A stretch of DNA of 57,920 bases from Proteromonas lacertae (GCA_002245135.1 NGBS01000337.1:1-57920), one strand, 5' to 3'. Numbered from the stretch's first letter, positions 11,396 through 21,159 are shown. Translations and numbers: made by a program. Notes: generated by a model from the sequence alone, not told the origin.

Positions 11396-12475
11396 ATGGC
11401 TAGGACTAGACCAAGTTGTTGTATGAGAACAGGAAGATGTAATGTATTAATATTTGTCTATTTATGTTAGTATGCAACAAATGATAAAGAAAATGAGCAT
11501 TTAAAAGCTCAATTAGAAACTGGTATAATTTATATCTATACTTTTATAGAAGATAAACATATCTATAATGAATTAAAGAACACAGACAGCATAATTGTTC
11601 TTAATGATATAAATTTTTGTTGCCATTTCATATTTGAAATTTTAACCAGGAGTATAGGAGTTGATAACAGTTTTATAATGGTTCTAGTTATTATTGTGGA
11701 TGAAATATCAAAATTAATTCACAATTTCAAATCTGATCTAATTAAAGACTGGTTTGAGAGCACAGTTATATTTATCTTATTAAAATATTATCAATATATA
11801 TTATTATTATCCAAATACTCCAAAAAAATACTTGATAACATTTATCCTCATTTACATTATCTTCATAGTATTATACAATCAATAGAAAAGTATAATGGAT
11901 TTAATGATATAAATATTTTAAATGCAATGGAAAAGTTTCTTTTATATAACACTAATCTATCAAATATGGATTCTAATCGAAGAAAAGCTTTATATAACAA
12001 TTTGGATATATGTAGCAGAAAATTCAATAATACATATATTACAGAATTCATTAATTCATTCATTAGCGATTTTAAAATAACAATTATAGAAAATGAATTC
12101 AATTTAGAAAAATATTATATCAATTACTTATATAAATATTATCCTAGTAATTATGCACAGTTTTACAATAGAAATGATAATGATATAGAGTTAACATTTT
12201 TCAAAGATTCATCTTATATTATGTCATTGTGTTATAAATTAGAAGATGAGGTTAAACAAAAATTATCAAGTTATAAAAGGAAGCAAAGTTCATTTATAGA
12301 AAGTGAAGAAGAGAATAAAACAAAAAAAATCAGATTCTTTACTAAAGTAAATAATGAAGAAGAAGTTAAAAGAAGAAAAGAAGAAAGAGAAAAAGAAGAA
12401 TATGAAAAAAAGCAGCTAATTATGCTTTTAAAACAAAACAAACTTGACGTAGTAGATGTGGATGAAGAAGATTGA
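11396..12475 (+). CDS. Hypothetical protein with an in-frame TAG after 24 codons
   Basis: An ATG at 11396 opens MARTRPSCCMRTGRCNVLIF and meets TAG at 11468. The same frame then stays open without interruption to a TGA at 12473, about 335 more codons. The main part is helical and hydrophobic (FESTVIFILLKYYQYILLLS) and ends in a Lys/Glu-rich coiled segment near codons 310-350 and an acidic tail. An internal ATG at 11678 would give 265 aa. The TAG could be a nonsense mutation, a readthrough site, or a sign that the short upstream frame is not coding. No family recognised. It is the last gene before the right end of element A. Confidence 0.5.
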
Positions 12476-12589
12476 TAATTAAAATTAAAATATAATAAAT
12501 AAATTAATTAAATTAATATCATTGTTTGAAATGGTGTTTGTTTAATAATATATGTAAATTAGATTAGAAAGAAAATTCTATAAAATTAT

Positions 12590-12730
12590 ATTAGAATATT
12601 CTAGAAAATGCAAAAATAAATTATGACCTAATATGACATAGGTCACGTATTTTTAAAAAGTTTGGTTTGGTGTGCCAGGAGCCCGAGTCATACGGCTCGG
12701 TGTGCCAGAACCTTTATTTACTATTATTAT
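12590..12730 (-). repeat. Right terminal inverted repeat of element A
   Basis: Reverse complement of 41-178 with a few indels. It includes both GGTGTGCC blocks and the CCCGAGTCATACGGCTCGG hairpin. Its outer edge abuts the GTCTTTA target duplication at 12731-12737. Confidence 0.85.
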
Positions 12731-14005
12731 GTCTTTAGATCCAAAATTCAAAATTTCAAAGAACTTCTTTTCAAAAGGTATATGTCTTTTGAATATATCA
12801 AACCATGAATCTTTGAAATAATCTTGTACAGTCATGTAACTATCATAATACTGCATTAATGAATAGTCTGGTTGATATACGAAATCGTTAATCATCCATC
12901 TGAATTGTGCATTTTCAGGAATTACTGCATATCTATTTTCTGCTGTTCTGCTCTTACCATCGTGTGCTGTTTGAGTTCCTTCGATCCATGGTCTATAGAT
13001 AATGTAACGCAAGAATGGTCCATTTGAACTGTTCAATGTAAAGGAATAGTTAAATTGTCCACATCCACCTTGATTTACTGTAAATGTATGGCACTTTACA
13101 TCATTGAACTGGATTGGTTTAGATAAACAATAACTTCTTGTGTTGTTATTACATTGAGTATCCTTATTCAAATAAGCATAAAAATAAAAATTCTTGAATT
13201 TAATTGAATCTGGTCTTATTCCATCTGCAGGCCAGTTTATTGTTGTTTCATTACCTTGATCATTATTAAAACCCATAATTTGTCCAAATTTAGGAGTTTG
13301 CTGGAAATTGAAACACAAATACATTCTTTCACCAAAGAATACATCACTTTTCATTGATAAAAATGTATTGTAAAATTTACCTAAAAACATCTTTACATGA
13401 ATAGTTTTAGACTTTTTATACTGTTGATATTTATCACTTGTTCCAGTAGCTGTAACAGATGTAGCTTCATCTTTATCCATTTCCCATTCATTCTCATCAA
13501 GAATTAAATGATCATGTTAATCATCATTCCATTTTAATTGAATTCCATCATAATAATTAGATTGATAAAAAATGTCAGATCTTTTTCTCACTAATTCATC
13601 CATAAACACTCTATAGTGTTCATAATTGTCATCAAGCTTGACTAGATCTGTTCCTGTATTATTACATAAACGAAATGCTGCTAATCCAAATCATTCTTTC
13701 ATTCCTTTTATATACTTTGGATATAAATTCTCACTACCTGCTTCTTTAGCAGCACCTTTTGAAAATGCATCTGCTTTAGCAAGTGGAGTAGTTTCAATTT
13801 CGATATCATATTGAATGTAAGACTTTGCAAGGTTTATAATGTTCTCACCACTTAATTCGAACCTTATTTCATCTGAATAAGTGTTATCTTTAAGTTGATA
13901 GAATGATTTAGTTTCCATTGGTGTCAACTTGACATACTGGCAAAAGGCCATCATTGCTGGAACGTCTACACCGTGTTTTTGCTCTTTTGGGATAGTTAGA
14001 GACAT
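12731..14005 (-). pseudogene. Major capsid protein of element B, split by element A
   Basis: It starts at 14005 (MSLTIPKEQKHGVDVPAMMA) and keeps one frame for 424 codons to the FGSKD motif, where element A is inserted; the gene resumes at positions 40-1. There are two in-frame nonsense codons: TGA at 13691-13693 in place of the Gly of KEGFG, and TAA at 13517-13519 where the homologue at 56358 has Glu. There are no indels. This pattern suggests slow point-mutation decay rather than sequencing error. Full-length homologues are about 490 aa. The downstream conserved blocks (NTRSYCLSKPIQFND, AQFRWMINDFVYQPDY) are intact. Confidence 0.75.
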
Positions 14006-14035
14006 CACAAACACAAAATAAAAATAAAATAAAAA

Positions 14036-15001
14036 TTAGACTTTAAAGACAACAATATCTAAATTAAACTCGATATTATCAAGATTGAGTTCATAATCAT
14101 TTTGTTGAGTAATCTGAATAGTAATTTGACCATTGGTATAAGTATTATTGAACATTTTGCTAGTATTAAGAATGTCATTGTTCTGGTATGTAATGAATGG
14201 TAACTCAGGGTTTGCTATTGGTATATTTTCTAACACATTTGAATCTTGAATGATGTTTACAATATCTAAACGAATGGATATCGCACTAACCCATATAAGA
14301 GATGGACGATATGGTAATTGAGTAAATGGGAAATCTACTGAAAATGCAGTTAATGCTTTTTCTGTTCCTTGAGGTCCTGGAACAAATTTATCATAACATA
14401 ACCGATATTTATTATTTGGAATACCTAATATCTTGTAGGCTAAATCTTTTGTTACTATTTCTATTTTTGAAATCCAAAAAATAGGTTTTGTTAAACTATA
14501 TAATGCATTCATTTTACTTGCAATTTTTAAATGTCTGGTATGTTCATCATCTTTATCATCTAGCTTAAATAAATCACCATTACCTTCTATTACAGGTGTA
14601 TATAGTATATCCTTAACTATAAACAAATCATCATCAGGAATTTCGAAATCTAAATATTTTATTGAACGTATTCCATCATTGATTAACTTAAGAATCTGAT
14701 TCTCATCATAAAAACCTTCAGGAATTTGTACTGATACACATACTGTGGGTTTTTCTGGCGCTGTGCCATCTTCTTTATCATAATCACATGTAAATAAGAA
14801 CTGAAACGTATCGTTTGTCTCTGCTTGTATAGTAGGGAAAGAATTGGGTACAACTGCGTGTAATAACGACACATGAGTATAATCTTGATCAAATGATGGT
14901 AAGGCTAAGGTCTTTTTGTATCTATTCCCTACTCCAAATGTACCTGTAGTCATTACCATATCAGAATTTAAATAGTAAACACGGTGATTAGAGACTAACA
15001 T
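14036..15001 (-). CDS. Penton-like minor capsid protein of element B, 321 aa
   Basis: This is an intact frame from MLVSNHRVYYLNSDMVMTTG to DIVVFKV with a TAA stop. Conserved features shared with the other two copies include HVSLLHAVVPNSFPTIQAET near residue 45, QIPEGFYDENQILKLIND near 90, LPYRPSLIWV near 220 and a C-terminal block rich in Asn and beta-strand. The IP-G-Y block and the position next to the major capsid gene point to a single jelly-roll penton protein at the capsid vertices. It ends 31 bases before the capsid gene, consistent with co-transcription. It is the only full-length, uninterrupted structural gene of element B in the window. Confidence 0.65.
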   Translation of the reverse strand: MLVSNHRVYYLNSDMVMTTGTFGVGNRYKKTLALPSFDQDYTHVSLLHAVVPNSFPTIQAETNDTFQFLFTCDYDKEDGTAPEKPTVCVSVQIPEGFYDENQILKLINDGIRSIKYLDFEIPDDDLFIVKDILYTPVIEGNGDLFKLDDKDDEHTRHLKIASKMNALYSLTKPIFWISKIEIVTKDLAYKILGIPNNKYRLCYDKFVPGPQGTEKALTAFSVDFPFTQLPYRPSLIWVSAISIRLDIVNIIQDSNVLENIPIANPELPFITYQNNDILNTSKMFNNTYTNGQITIQITQQNDYELNLDNIEFNLDIVVFKV

Positions 15002-15062
15002 TTTGAAAAAAAAATAATGTCAATATTGGTAATATTAGTAATATTGACACTATTTTTATTTT
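15002..15062. promoter_or_regulatory. Divergent promoter of element B with AATATTGAC palindrome
   Basis: The 61 bp between the penton-like gene and the small conserved gene hold GTCAATATT at about 15019-15027 and its inverse AATATTGAC near 15040-15049, with further AATATTA units between. The corresponding gap in element C (55311-55334) has the related palindrome AATGACAATATTGACATT. Conservation between diverged elements suggests an operator or promoter element. Confidence 0.45.
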
Positions 15063-16292
15063 ATGGAAGATAATAAAAAACCTAAACATAGAACAGTTCC
15101 ATTCAAATTAACAGAATTAGACAAACAAGTAATCATCAGAAGCTTCAGAAAAGACGGTAAAATCAGAGCTCCCACAAAATCGAAATTATATCATTTAATT
15201 TCAGGATCAAAATCAAGACTTACATACTCAGAGATAAGATATATATTGAAATACATCGAAGATGAGTACAAATATTACATAGAATCAAAGTTTAAGACAG
15301 GTTGTTTTAATGGACCAATCATTGAACAAGTAAAAGTACCTCTTAACACGCCAAAACTAACCGCTTCAAGCTTCGCTCAAGCCTTAAGTAAACACAAAGA
15401 ACACAGAATTGCAGGTCAAAAGAAGACAAGAATGATGTTAGAACAGATTTTAGCATTACATAAGAAGGAAGAAGAGGTGTTGTACGCCGATGGGAGATAA
15501 AAGGGTTTTATTAAAAACTAATTCGACAGTAGAGGGTTTGGTAGTGGAGTTATAATCAAATATATACTTACTTTGGCATATAAGCTACATCTGTGATATA
15601 TTTTTTTTTAAGCTTCCGCCTTGTATATATGAAACGCATATTACTTCATTCAATATTTTTTTGTTTCAATCGTTACTACAGACAAAAATACATCAGCTGA
15701 GATGAATAAGATATGAAAAAATTGATGTTAAGGCAATTAAAAATGGAAAAATAAAAATCCAGTTCAAGCCTCTTTCAAGCCTACTTTTTCAATTTCAATA
15801 TTATGTATAAAGAAATTAAAATTATTATATTCTATTCATCTAAAAACTTTAATTTCGTTTTCTGCTATTGCTATTGACGTTTAATATGAAGTATAAATAT
15901 ACAATGTTGGATATATAACTGATTAACCAGAACTATACGATACACAGCCAACGTAACTTTTTTGAAAAACTAAGTGTATATCTGTAATATATAGGGGCTC
16001 ATGGTTACGTATATAACTTCAGCGTAATCTAAAACCCTTTTATCTCCCAAAGGCGCAAATCTCCCAACTGTGTACAACAAGAGGATTTTTTACCTCCACA
16101 AGAGATAATTGACATAAAAGATGACGAAATTAAGGTAAAAGAAGAGGTAAATTACGTAAAACCGGTCACAAAATCGAATGTAAACAGTTTAAGTGGTTTA
16201 GAAGACTTGTCTCCTGTTAACTCAGTTCCTAGTTTAAGTCCAAAATCAATAACAGATAAAAGCATTATAAAAACTAATTGTATTATTTTTTA
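15063..16292 (+). pseudogene. Conserved capsid-module gene of element B, split by a MITE
   Basis: The 5' part (15063 to about 15488) encodes MEDNKKPKHRTVPFKLTELD and the conserved core RSFRKDGKIRAPTKSKLYHL. It then runs into a 0.56 kb inverted-repeat insertion. The 3' part resumes at about 16079 (QEDFLPPQEIIDIKDDEIKV) and ends in TAA at 16290-16292. The tail aligns with the end of the homologue at 54685 (ILPP..., LSPISPRSI). It is divergent from the penton-like gene. Function as for its homologue at 10253: unknown, basic helical core. A reversed copy of the 3' part lies at 19899-20068. Confidence 0.65.
15487..16052. mobile_element. MITE-like insertion of about 0.56 kb
   Basis: The 18 bp ends GGGAGATAAAAGGGTTTT (15491-15508) and their reverse complement (16031-16048) are perfect inverted repeats. 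Flanking GTTGTAC-type sequence recurs outside both ends, so the true boundaries may lie slightly further out. The interior is AT-rich, has no coding potential, and folds back around AAGCCTCTTTCAAGCCTACT. It interrupts the element B gene, whose two halves are otherwise colinear with its homologues. Confidence 0.7.
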
Positions 16293-16324
16293 ATTTTTTT
16301 GTTAACTGATTTAAAATTTTACTT

Positions 16325-16369
16325 ATGGGGAACGATATAATGACAATTTTACTCTCTGTATTAGTATTT
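16325..16369 (+). pseudogene. N-terminal piece of element B membrane protein
   Basis: MGNDIMTILLSVLVF matches the start of the one-pass membrane proteins at 10975 and 54617. Homology ends at 16369 in foreign repeat DNA. The C-terminal piece of the same gene is found at 20075-20173, beyond the inverted duplication. Confidence 0.65.
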
Positions 16370-16853
16370 AGGAAAGTTGCGAATTGGACTCGAGTTCAAA
16401 ATTTGAACTCGGTACTTCCAGCCACTTTACAGCGCTAATATTAAAATTTCATTGACTTTTGTAATTAAATTAAACTATTCTGAAATGCGTGTTGAATTTG
16501 GACAACATCAATGTTAATCATTATAAACATCATTAGAATTTTGTACATAAATCTATTGTACATAATATGTGTACACTGGACCTCCAGTTTTTAATCTAAT
16601 TATTTTGATAGTTCAAGAGAAAATTCAAAAAAAGAAATATTGACACAAGCTTTGGCTTGATCAAACTTGAATTTATTTAAATTTTGAACTCGCTCTTTGT
16701 ATGCGAAGAGAATATTCATTTTTAATAATCATTTGACATGTATATGTTTTAATTATTTAATTTAAACTATAAAAATTCAAGTAATACAAGAAATTATCTA
16801 GATCGTTAAGATTACAAGAGATTACGAAAAAATTCAATAATTATGTAATATTA
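16370..16853. repeat. Transposon-like repeat with GAGTTCAAAATTTGAACTC end
   Basis: The stretch begins GGAAAGTTGCGAATTGG followed by the palindrome GAGTTCAAAATTTGAACTC. It contains CTGGACCTCCAG and GTACATAATATGTGTAC blocks. A reversed copy lies at 19339-19822 as part of the inverted duplication. A diverged copy lies at about 33770-34132 (TGTACAGTTATTATGTACA, CGAGTTCAAATTTTGAAC). It has no coding capacity. It interrupts the membrane-protein gene of element B. Confidence 0.55.
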
Positions 16854-16858
16854 ACTAT

Positions 16859-17432
16859 TGTTGTGCGCCGTTTGTCATAGTTGGCCGTTTGTCTATTAGA
16901 CACTTTTAAAACAAACTAAATGTATATTCTTACCTGTCTTGTTAATATAAATAGTTTGAATATTTGCGCCGTTTGTTTTCTAGAAATTTTTGAAGCAAAC
17001 TAAATGCATATTTAGCTGATATAGACTAAAATACATTAGCTGAAATGATTAGAACAACTTAATATTGATCATAAGACATATAAAATGAAAAAAGAAAATA
17101 TAGAATCAAGCCTCACTCAAGCCTACTTTTTACATTTCTTTTTTTATATATAAAGATTTAATAATTATTACATTCTAATCATTTCAGCTAATGTATTTTA
17201 GTCTATATCAGCTAAATATGCATTTAGTTTGCTTCAAAAATTTCTAGAAAACAAACGGTGCAAATATTCAAACTATTTATATTAACAAATAAGTATACTG
17301 CAGAGTTAGGTCATATAACAAAGTAAGTATATAGGTAACAATTTTTCATCAAGACAAGTAAGAATATACATTTAGTTTGTTTTAAAAGTGTCTAATAGAC
17401 AAACGGCCAACTATGACAAACGGCGCACAACA
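16859..17432. mobile_element. Hairpin (foldback) MITE, copy 1
   Basis: The outer inverted repeat TGTTGTGCGCCGTTTGTCAT extends inward through GGCCGTTTGTCTATTAGACAC and AAACAAACTAAATG, so most of the 574 bp pairs with itself. A smaller nested inverted repeat (TTAGCTGAAATGATTAGAA and its reverse, about 17037-17190) sits at the centre. ACTAT flanks both ends (16854-16858 and 17433-17437), a possible short target duplication. It is non-coding. Confidence 0.75.
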
Positions 17433-17560
17433 ACTATCAATTTACTTCGATTTAGAACAAACTAACATAATTCTTTCTAATCTTCGATTTTATACTCATT
17501 TCATTCTATATATTATACTCAATTATATATACATTATACAATAACCATTTTTAACTATCA

Positions 17561-18631
17561 GTTTATTTCTTTTATAGTCTGTGTAAATCTGACATTGTAA
17601 ATGACATTTTTAAATTTATTTTATAAGTTTATTGCTAATGATTTACTACACCAGTTATGAAATTAAGTATTGTTTATAATTTTGTTTTTTATTTAGATTA
17701 TTGTTACTTTTAAATAAGAAGAACATCACATTTTAATCATTAGGCTGCAGGACTGTTATAATGGAAGATAATTGTAATTTCGTTGTAGAATTAATGCATA
17801 GATGCAAGAACTAGAATTTATCAAAATTACCAAATTGTGTAACTTTTGTATTTATGGATAGTGTGTAATGTTAAATAAGAAGAGAAGCCGGAATTATTTT
17901 AATTTGTATAAGATTTAGAAGGAAGTAAATAACCATAGCATAGTAGTTTTCATCATCCATTTAAAATTATTTAATATTATAGCTTTGTTATTAGGAATAA
18001 CAGATGTATCATTAATTTGTTTTTTGTTATCCACAAAAACGGAAGTAGAACATTCATTTTCTATTAATATTGAATTTTTATTAATTCTTTTTTTAGGTTT
18101 ATATGACTCTGATGGAGATTTAACTCTTGGAGGAATTTTAATGGTTCTTCTGGTGATTTCATTTGTTGATATATTTATTTTTTTGTAATTATTTAACCTA
18201 ATAATTGGATGATTATGTGGATATAATTTAACTTGTACAAAATAACGATTATAATGACATTTAAATGTAATTTTCTTATTTGAAGCTTGATCTTGTCTTT
18301 TAGCTTCAATTTTTATATTGTACTTCTCTACATACACCTGAATTAAGATATATAAATCATCAACCGATTTAAATTTAAACATAAAAATTGATTCTGATAT
18401 TGGTGAAAAAGAATCCAACGGTGGATATTTGTTGCATACTCTCTTCAAATCCTTTTTTCTTCCATCAACAATGGAATGAGTTGAATCTTTATTTATTCTA
18501 TATTGGATTTTAACAAATCCATTTTTAATACTTACATGATTCATAAAGCAAAATATAAATTACAAGGGATGTGACGATAGTATAAAAAACAAAATAGAAA
18601 TATTCAGTAACGGATATTTTTCATTTAAAAA
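17561..18631. other. Spacer of the inverted duplication
   Basis: This is 1071 bp of unique DNA between the arms. It holds one minus-strand gene (17915-18544); 17561-17914 and 18545-18631 are AT-rich with no recognisable feature. Confidence 0.7.
17915..18544 (-). CDS. Mutator-like (MULE) N-terminal DNA-binding domain protein, 209 aa
   Basis: Residues 55-125 read MFKFKSVDDLYILIQVYVEK, then KRQDQASNKKITFKCHYNRY and KLYPHNHPI. This spacing of a hydrophobic helix, a basic strand, FKC and HNHP is like the zinc-binding FAR1/FLYWCH/MuDR domain at the N-terminus of Mutator-family transposases. The remaining residues are basic and disordered (PPRVKSPSESYKPKKRINKN), and there is no DDE catalytic domain. 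Its position between long inverted repeats suits a Mutator-like element or a derived accessory protein. Family assignment by motif only. Confidence 0.45.
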   Translation of the reverse strand: MNHVSIKNGFVKIQYRINKDSTHSIVDGRKKDLKRVCNKYPPLDSFSPISESIFMFKFKSVDDLYILIQVYVEKYNIKIEAKRQDQASNKKITFKCHYNRYFVQVKLYPHNHPIIRLNNYKKINISTNEITRRTIKIPPRVKSPSESYKPKKRINKNSILIENECSTSVFVDNKKQINDTSVIPNNKAIILNNFKWMMKTTMLWLFTSF

Positions 18632-18759
18632 TGATAGTTAAAAATGGTTATTGTATAATGTATATATAATTGAGTATAATATATAGAATGAAATGAGTAT
18701 AAAATCGAAGATTAGAAAGAATTATGTTAGTTTGTTCTAAATCGAAGTAAATTGATAGT

Positions 18760-19333
18760 TGTTGTGCGCCGTTTGTCATAGTTGGCCGTTTGTCTATTAG
18801 ACACTTTTAAAACAAACTAAATGTATATTCTTACTTGTCTTGATGAAAAATTGTTACCTATATACTTACTTTGTTATATGACCTAACTCTGCAGTATACT
18901 TATTTGTTAATATAAATAGTTTGAATATTTGCACCGTTTGTTTTCTAGAAATTTTTGAAGCAAACTAAATGCATATTTAGCTGATATAGACTAAAATACA
19001 TTAGCTGAAATGATTAGAATGTAATAATTATTAAATCTTTATATATAAAAAAAGAAATGTAAAAAGTAGGCTTGAGTGAGGCTTGATTCTATATTTTCTT
19101 TTTTCATTTTATATGTCTTATGATCAATATTAAGTTGTTCTAATCATTTCAGCTAATGTATTTTAGTCTATATCAGCTAAATATGCATTTAGTTTGCTTC
19201 AAAAATTTCTAGAAAACAAACGGCGCAAATATTCAAACTATTTATATTAACAAGACAGGTAAGAATATACATTTAGTTTGTTTTAAAAGTGTCTAATAGA
19301 CAAACGGCCAACTATGACAAACGGCGCACAACA
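18760..19333. mobile_element. Hairpin MITE, copy 2 (mirror of copy 1)
   Basis: The same foldback element as 16859-17432, carried in the right arm. It is identical to copy 1 in reverse complement, showing that it was duplicated together with its surroundings rather than inserted twice. Confidence 0.75.
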
Positions 19334-19898
19334 ATAGTTAATATTACATAATTATTGAATTTTTTCGTAATCTCTTGTAATCTTAACGATCTAGATAATT
19401 TCTTGTATTACTTGAATTTTTATAGTTTAAATTAAATAATTAAAACATATACATGTCAAATGATTATTAAAAATGAATATTCTCTTCGCATACAAAGAGC
19501 GAGTTCAAAATTTAAATAAATTCAAGTTTGATCAAGCCAAAGCTTGTGTCAATATTTCTTTTTTTGAATTTTCTCTTGAACTATCAAAATAATTAGATTA
19601 AAAACTGGAGGTCCAGTGTACACATATTATGTACAATAGATTTATGTACAAAATTCTAATGATGTTTATAATGATTAACATTGATGTTGTCCAAATTCAA
19701 CACGCATTTCAGAATAGTTTAATTTAATTACAAAAGTCAATGAAATTTTAATATTAGCGCTGTAAAGTGGCTGGAAGTACCGAGTTCAAATTTTGAACTC
19801 GAGTCCAATTCGCAACTTTCCTAAATACTAATACAGAGAGTAAAATTGTCATTATATCGTTCCCCATAAGTAAAATTTTAAATCAGTTAACAAAAAAA

Positions 19899-20068
19899 TT
19901 AAAAAATAATACAATTAGTTCTTATAATGCTTTTATCTGTTATTGATTTTGGACTTAAACTAGGAACTGAGTTAACAGGAGACAAGTCTTCTAAACCACT
20001 TAAACTGTTTACATTCGATTTTGTGACCGGTTTTACGTAATTTACCTCTTCTTTTACCTTAATTTCGT
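19899..20068 (-). pseudogene. Reversed copy of the 3' end of the split element B gene
   Basis: The minus strand encodes EIKVKEEVNYVKPVTKSNVN and LEDLSPVNSVPSLSPKS, identical to 16124-16292 apart from one residue (K to R near the end). It is a by-product of the inverted duplication and has no start of its own. Confidence 0.7.
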
Positions 20069-20074
20069 TCAAAT

Positions 20075-20173
20075 ATGACTGATATGATGGAGAAAGGCTT
20101 GCAGCATGACAAGACATTGGAAGATATAAAGGCATATATAGACATTGTGAATAAAAGAAAGCACACAGTTTAA
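20075..20173 (+). pseudogene. C-terminal piece of element B membrane protein
   Basis: MTDMMEKGLQHDKTLEDIKA and VNKRKHTV-stop align with the C-terminus of the membrane protein at 54381 (AMMNKGLEHDKTLKD, KQRKMTI). About 35 residues between this piece and 16325-16369 are missing. It shows that element B continues past the inverted duplication. Confidence 0.65.
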
Positions 20174-20236
20174 ATAATTTGTAACGAATTAATTATTTAT
20201 TATATAATAAACGCCTTTTATTTAAGGGAAAGTAAA

Positions 20237-20377
20237 ATGACTATTTTTTCAGGGAAAGTAGTTGATTTAACTACTGAAAACAATGAACCTTGTATAAATA
20301 CACATTCAATTTATTTTTCAATAGCGCACTTCATCATCGATTTAACCAATGACGATGATGAAGTGCCAAAGAAATGA
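20237..20377 (+). CDS. Small hypothetical protein, 46 aa
   Basis: A short frame, MTIFSGKVVDLTTENNEPCI, with an acidic end (DLTNDDDEVPKK) and a TGA stop. It lies directly downstream of the element B membrane-protein remnant. Its 3' part includes a perfect hairpin (20327-20365). It may be the start of a longer broken gene. No family recognised. Confidence 0.3.
   Translation: MTIFSGKVVDLTTENNEPCINTHSIYFSIAHFIIDLTNDDDEVPKK
20327..20365. repeat. Perfect 13 bp hairpin
   Basis: CACTTCATCATCG and its exact reverse complement CGATGATGAAGTG are separated by 13 bases. It lies within the 46-codon frame and may be structural or a coincidence of Asp-rich codons. Confidence 0.55.
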
Positions 20378-20389
20378 AGTTACGCTGTC

Positions 20390-20484
20390 ATGACAACCAA
20401 CGGTCGTACAAAACGTTACAAAACAAGAACGATTACAAAAATGCGAACAATTGATGAACAAGATTTACCTGAAGAAGAAGGACC
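20390..20484 (+). pseudogene. 5' end of a basic protein gene cut by a MITE
   Basis: The ATG at 20390 opens MTTNGRTKRYKTRTITKMRT followed by an acidic DEQDLPEEEGP. The frame runs into the hairpin MITE at 20485 and stops there. The basic N-terminus could bind nucleic acid. It occupies the position of the last element A gene (11396), but similarity is weak. Confidence 0.4.
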
Positions 20485-21094
20485 TGTTGTGCGCCGTTTG
20501 TCATAGTTGGCCGTTTGTCTACCAGACACTTTTAAAACAAAATAATTGTATATTCTTACTTGTCCTGATGAAAAATCGTTACTTTTATACTTACTTTGTT
20601 ATATGACCTTACTCTGCAGTATACTGTCTTGTTAATATAAATAGTTTGAATATTTGCGCCGTTTGTTTTCTAGATATTTTTGAAGCAAACTGAATGCATA
20701 TTTAGCTAATATAGACTAAAATCCATTAGCTGAAATGATTAGAATATAATAATTATTAAATCTTTATATATAGAAAAAGAAATGTAAAAGTAGGCTTGAG
20801 AGAGGCTTGATTCTATATTTTCTTTTTCATTTTAAATGTCTTAATATTAACATTAAGTTATTCTAATCATTTCAGTTAATGTATTTTAGTCTATATTAGC
20901 TAAATATATAATTAGTTTGCATCAAAAACTTCTAGAAAACAAACTGGCGCAAATATTCAAACTATTTATATTAACAAAAAAGTATACTGCAGAGGTAAGG
21001 TCATATAACAAAGTAAGTAATAAAAGTAACAATTTTTCATTAAGACAAGCAGGAATATACATTTAGTTTGTTTTAAAAGTGTCTGGTAGACAAG
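20485..21094. mobile_element. Hairpin MITE, copy 3 (diverged, right end eroded)
   Basis: It begins TGTTGTGCGCCGTTTGTCAT and shows the same nested layout, with TCTACCAGACAC instead of TCTATTAGACAC and other substitutions. The right end keeps GTGTCTGGTAGACAAG but has lost the terminal GGCGCACAACA. It is older than copies 1 and 2. Confidence 0.7.
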
Positions 21095-21159
21095 CAGCAG
21101 ATACAATAGGTTAATTTCAAGAAATTATAACTTTTAATTTTATATTATATATTAAAGTT

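Larger units (their letters stand above)
41..12730. mobile_element. Element A: integrated Polinton/Maverick-like virus, about 12.7 kb
   Basis: The element is bounded by inverted repeats (41-178 and 12590-12730). It is flanked by the 7 bp duplication GTCTTTA at 34-40 and 12731-12737. It lies inside the major capsid gene of another element. It encodes a type B DNA polymerase of the Polinton kind, a packaging ATPase, a major capsid protein, a penton-like protein and small genes. No rve-family integrase or maturation protease is visible inside it, and several genes are frameshifted, so this copy looks defective. The family name is an inference from gene content, inverted repeats and the short target duplication. 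Confidence 0.8.
16124..17560 (+). repeat. Left arm of a 1.44 kb inverted duplication
   Basis: It matches 18632-20068 in reverse complement over 1437 bp; by eye I found one difference (near 16270). It contains the 3' end of the split gene, the start of the membrane-protein gene, a transposon-like stretch (16370-16853) and a whole hairpin MITE (16859-17432). Confidence 0.85.
18632..20068 (-). repeat. Right arm of the 1.44 kb inverted duplication
   Basis: Reverse complement of 16124-17560, nearly identical. Its outer end (about 20068) stops inside the reversed 3' part of the split element B gene, and element B sequence resumes immediately after in the original orientation. Confidence 0.85.

Noticed and set aside
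16854-17437. A 9 bp Mutator-type target duplication around the hairpin MITE
   Set aside because: Only ACTAT (5 bp) is shared by both flanks, so assignment to the Mutator superfamily by target duplication is not supported.
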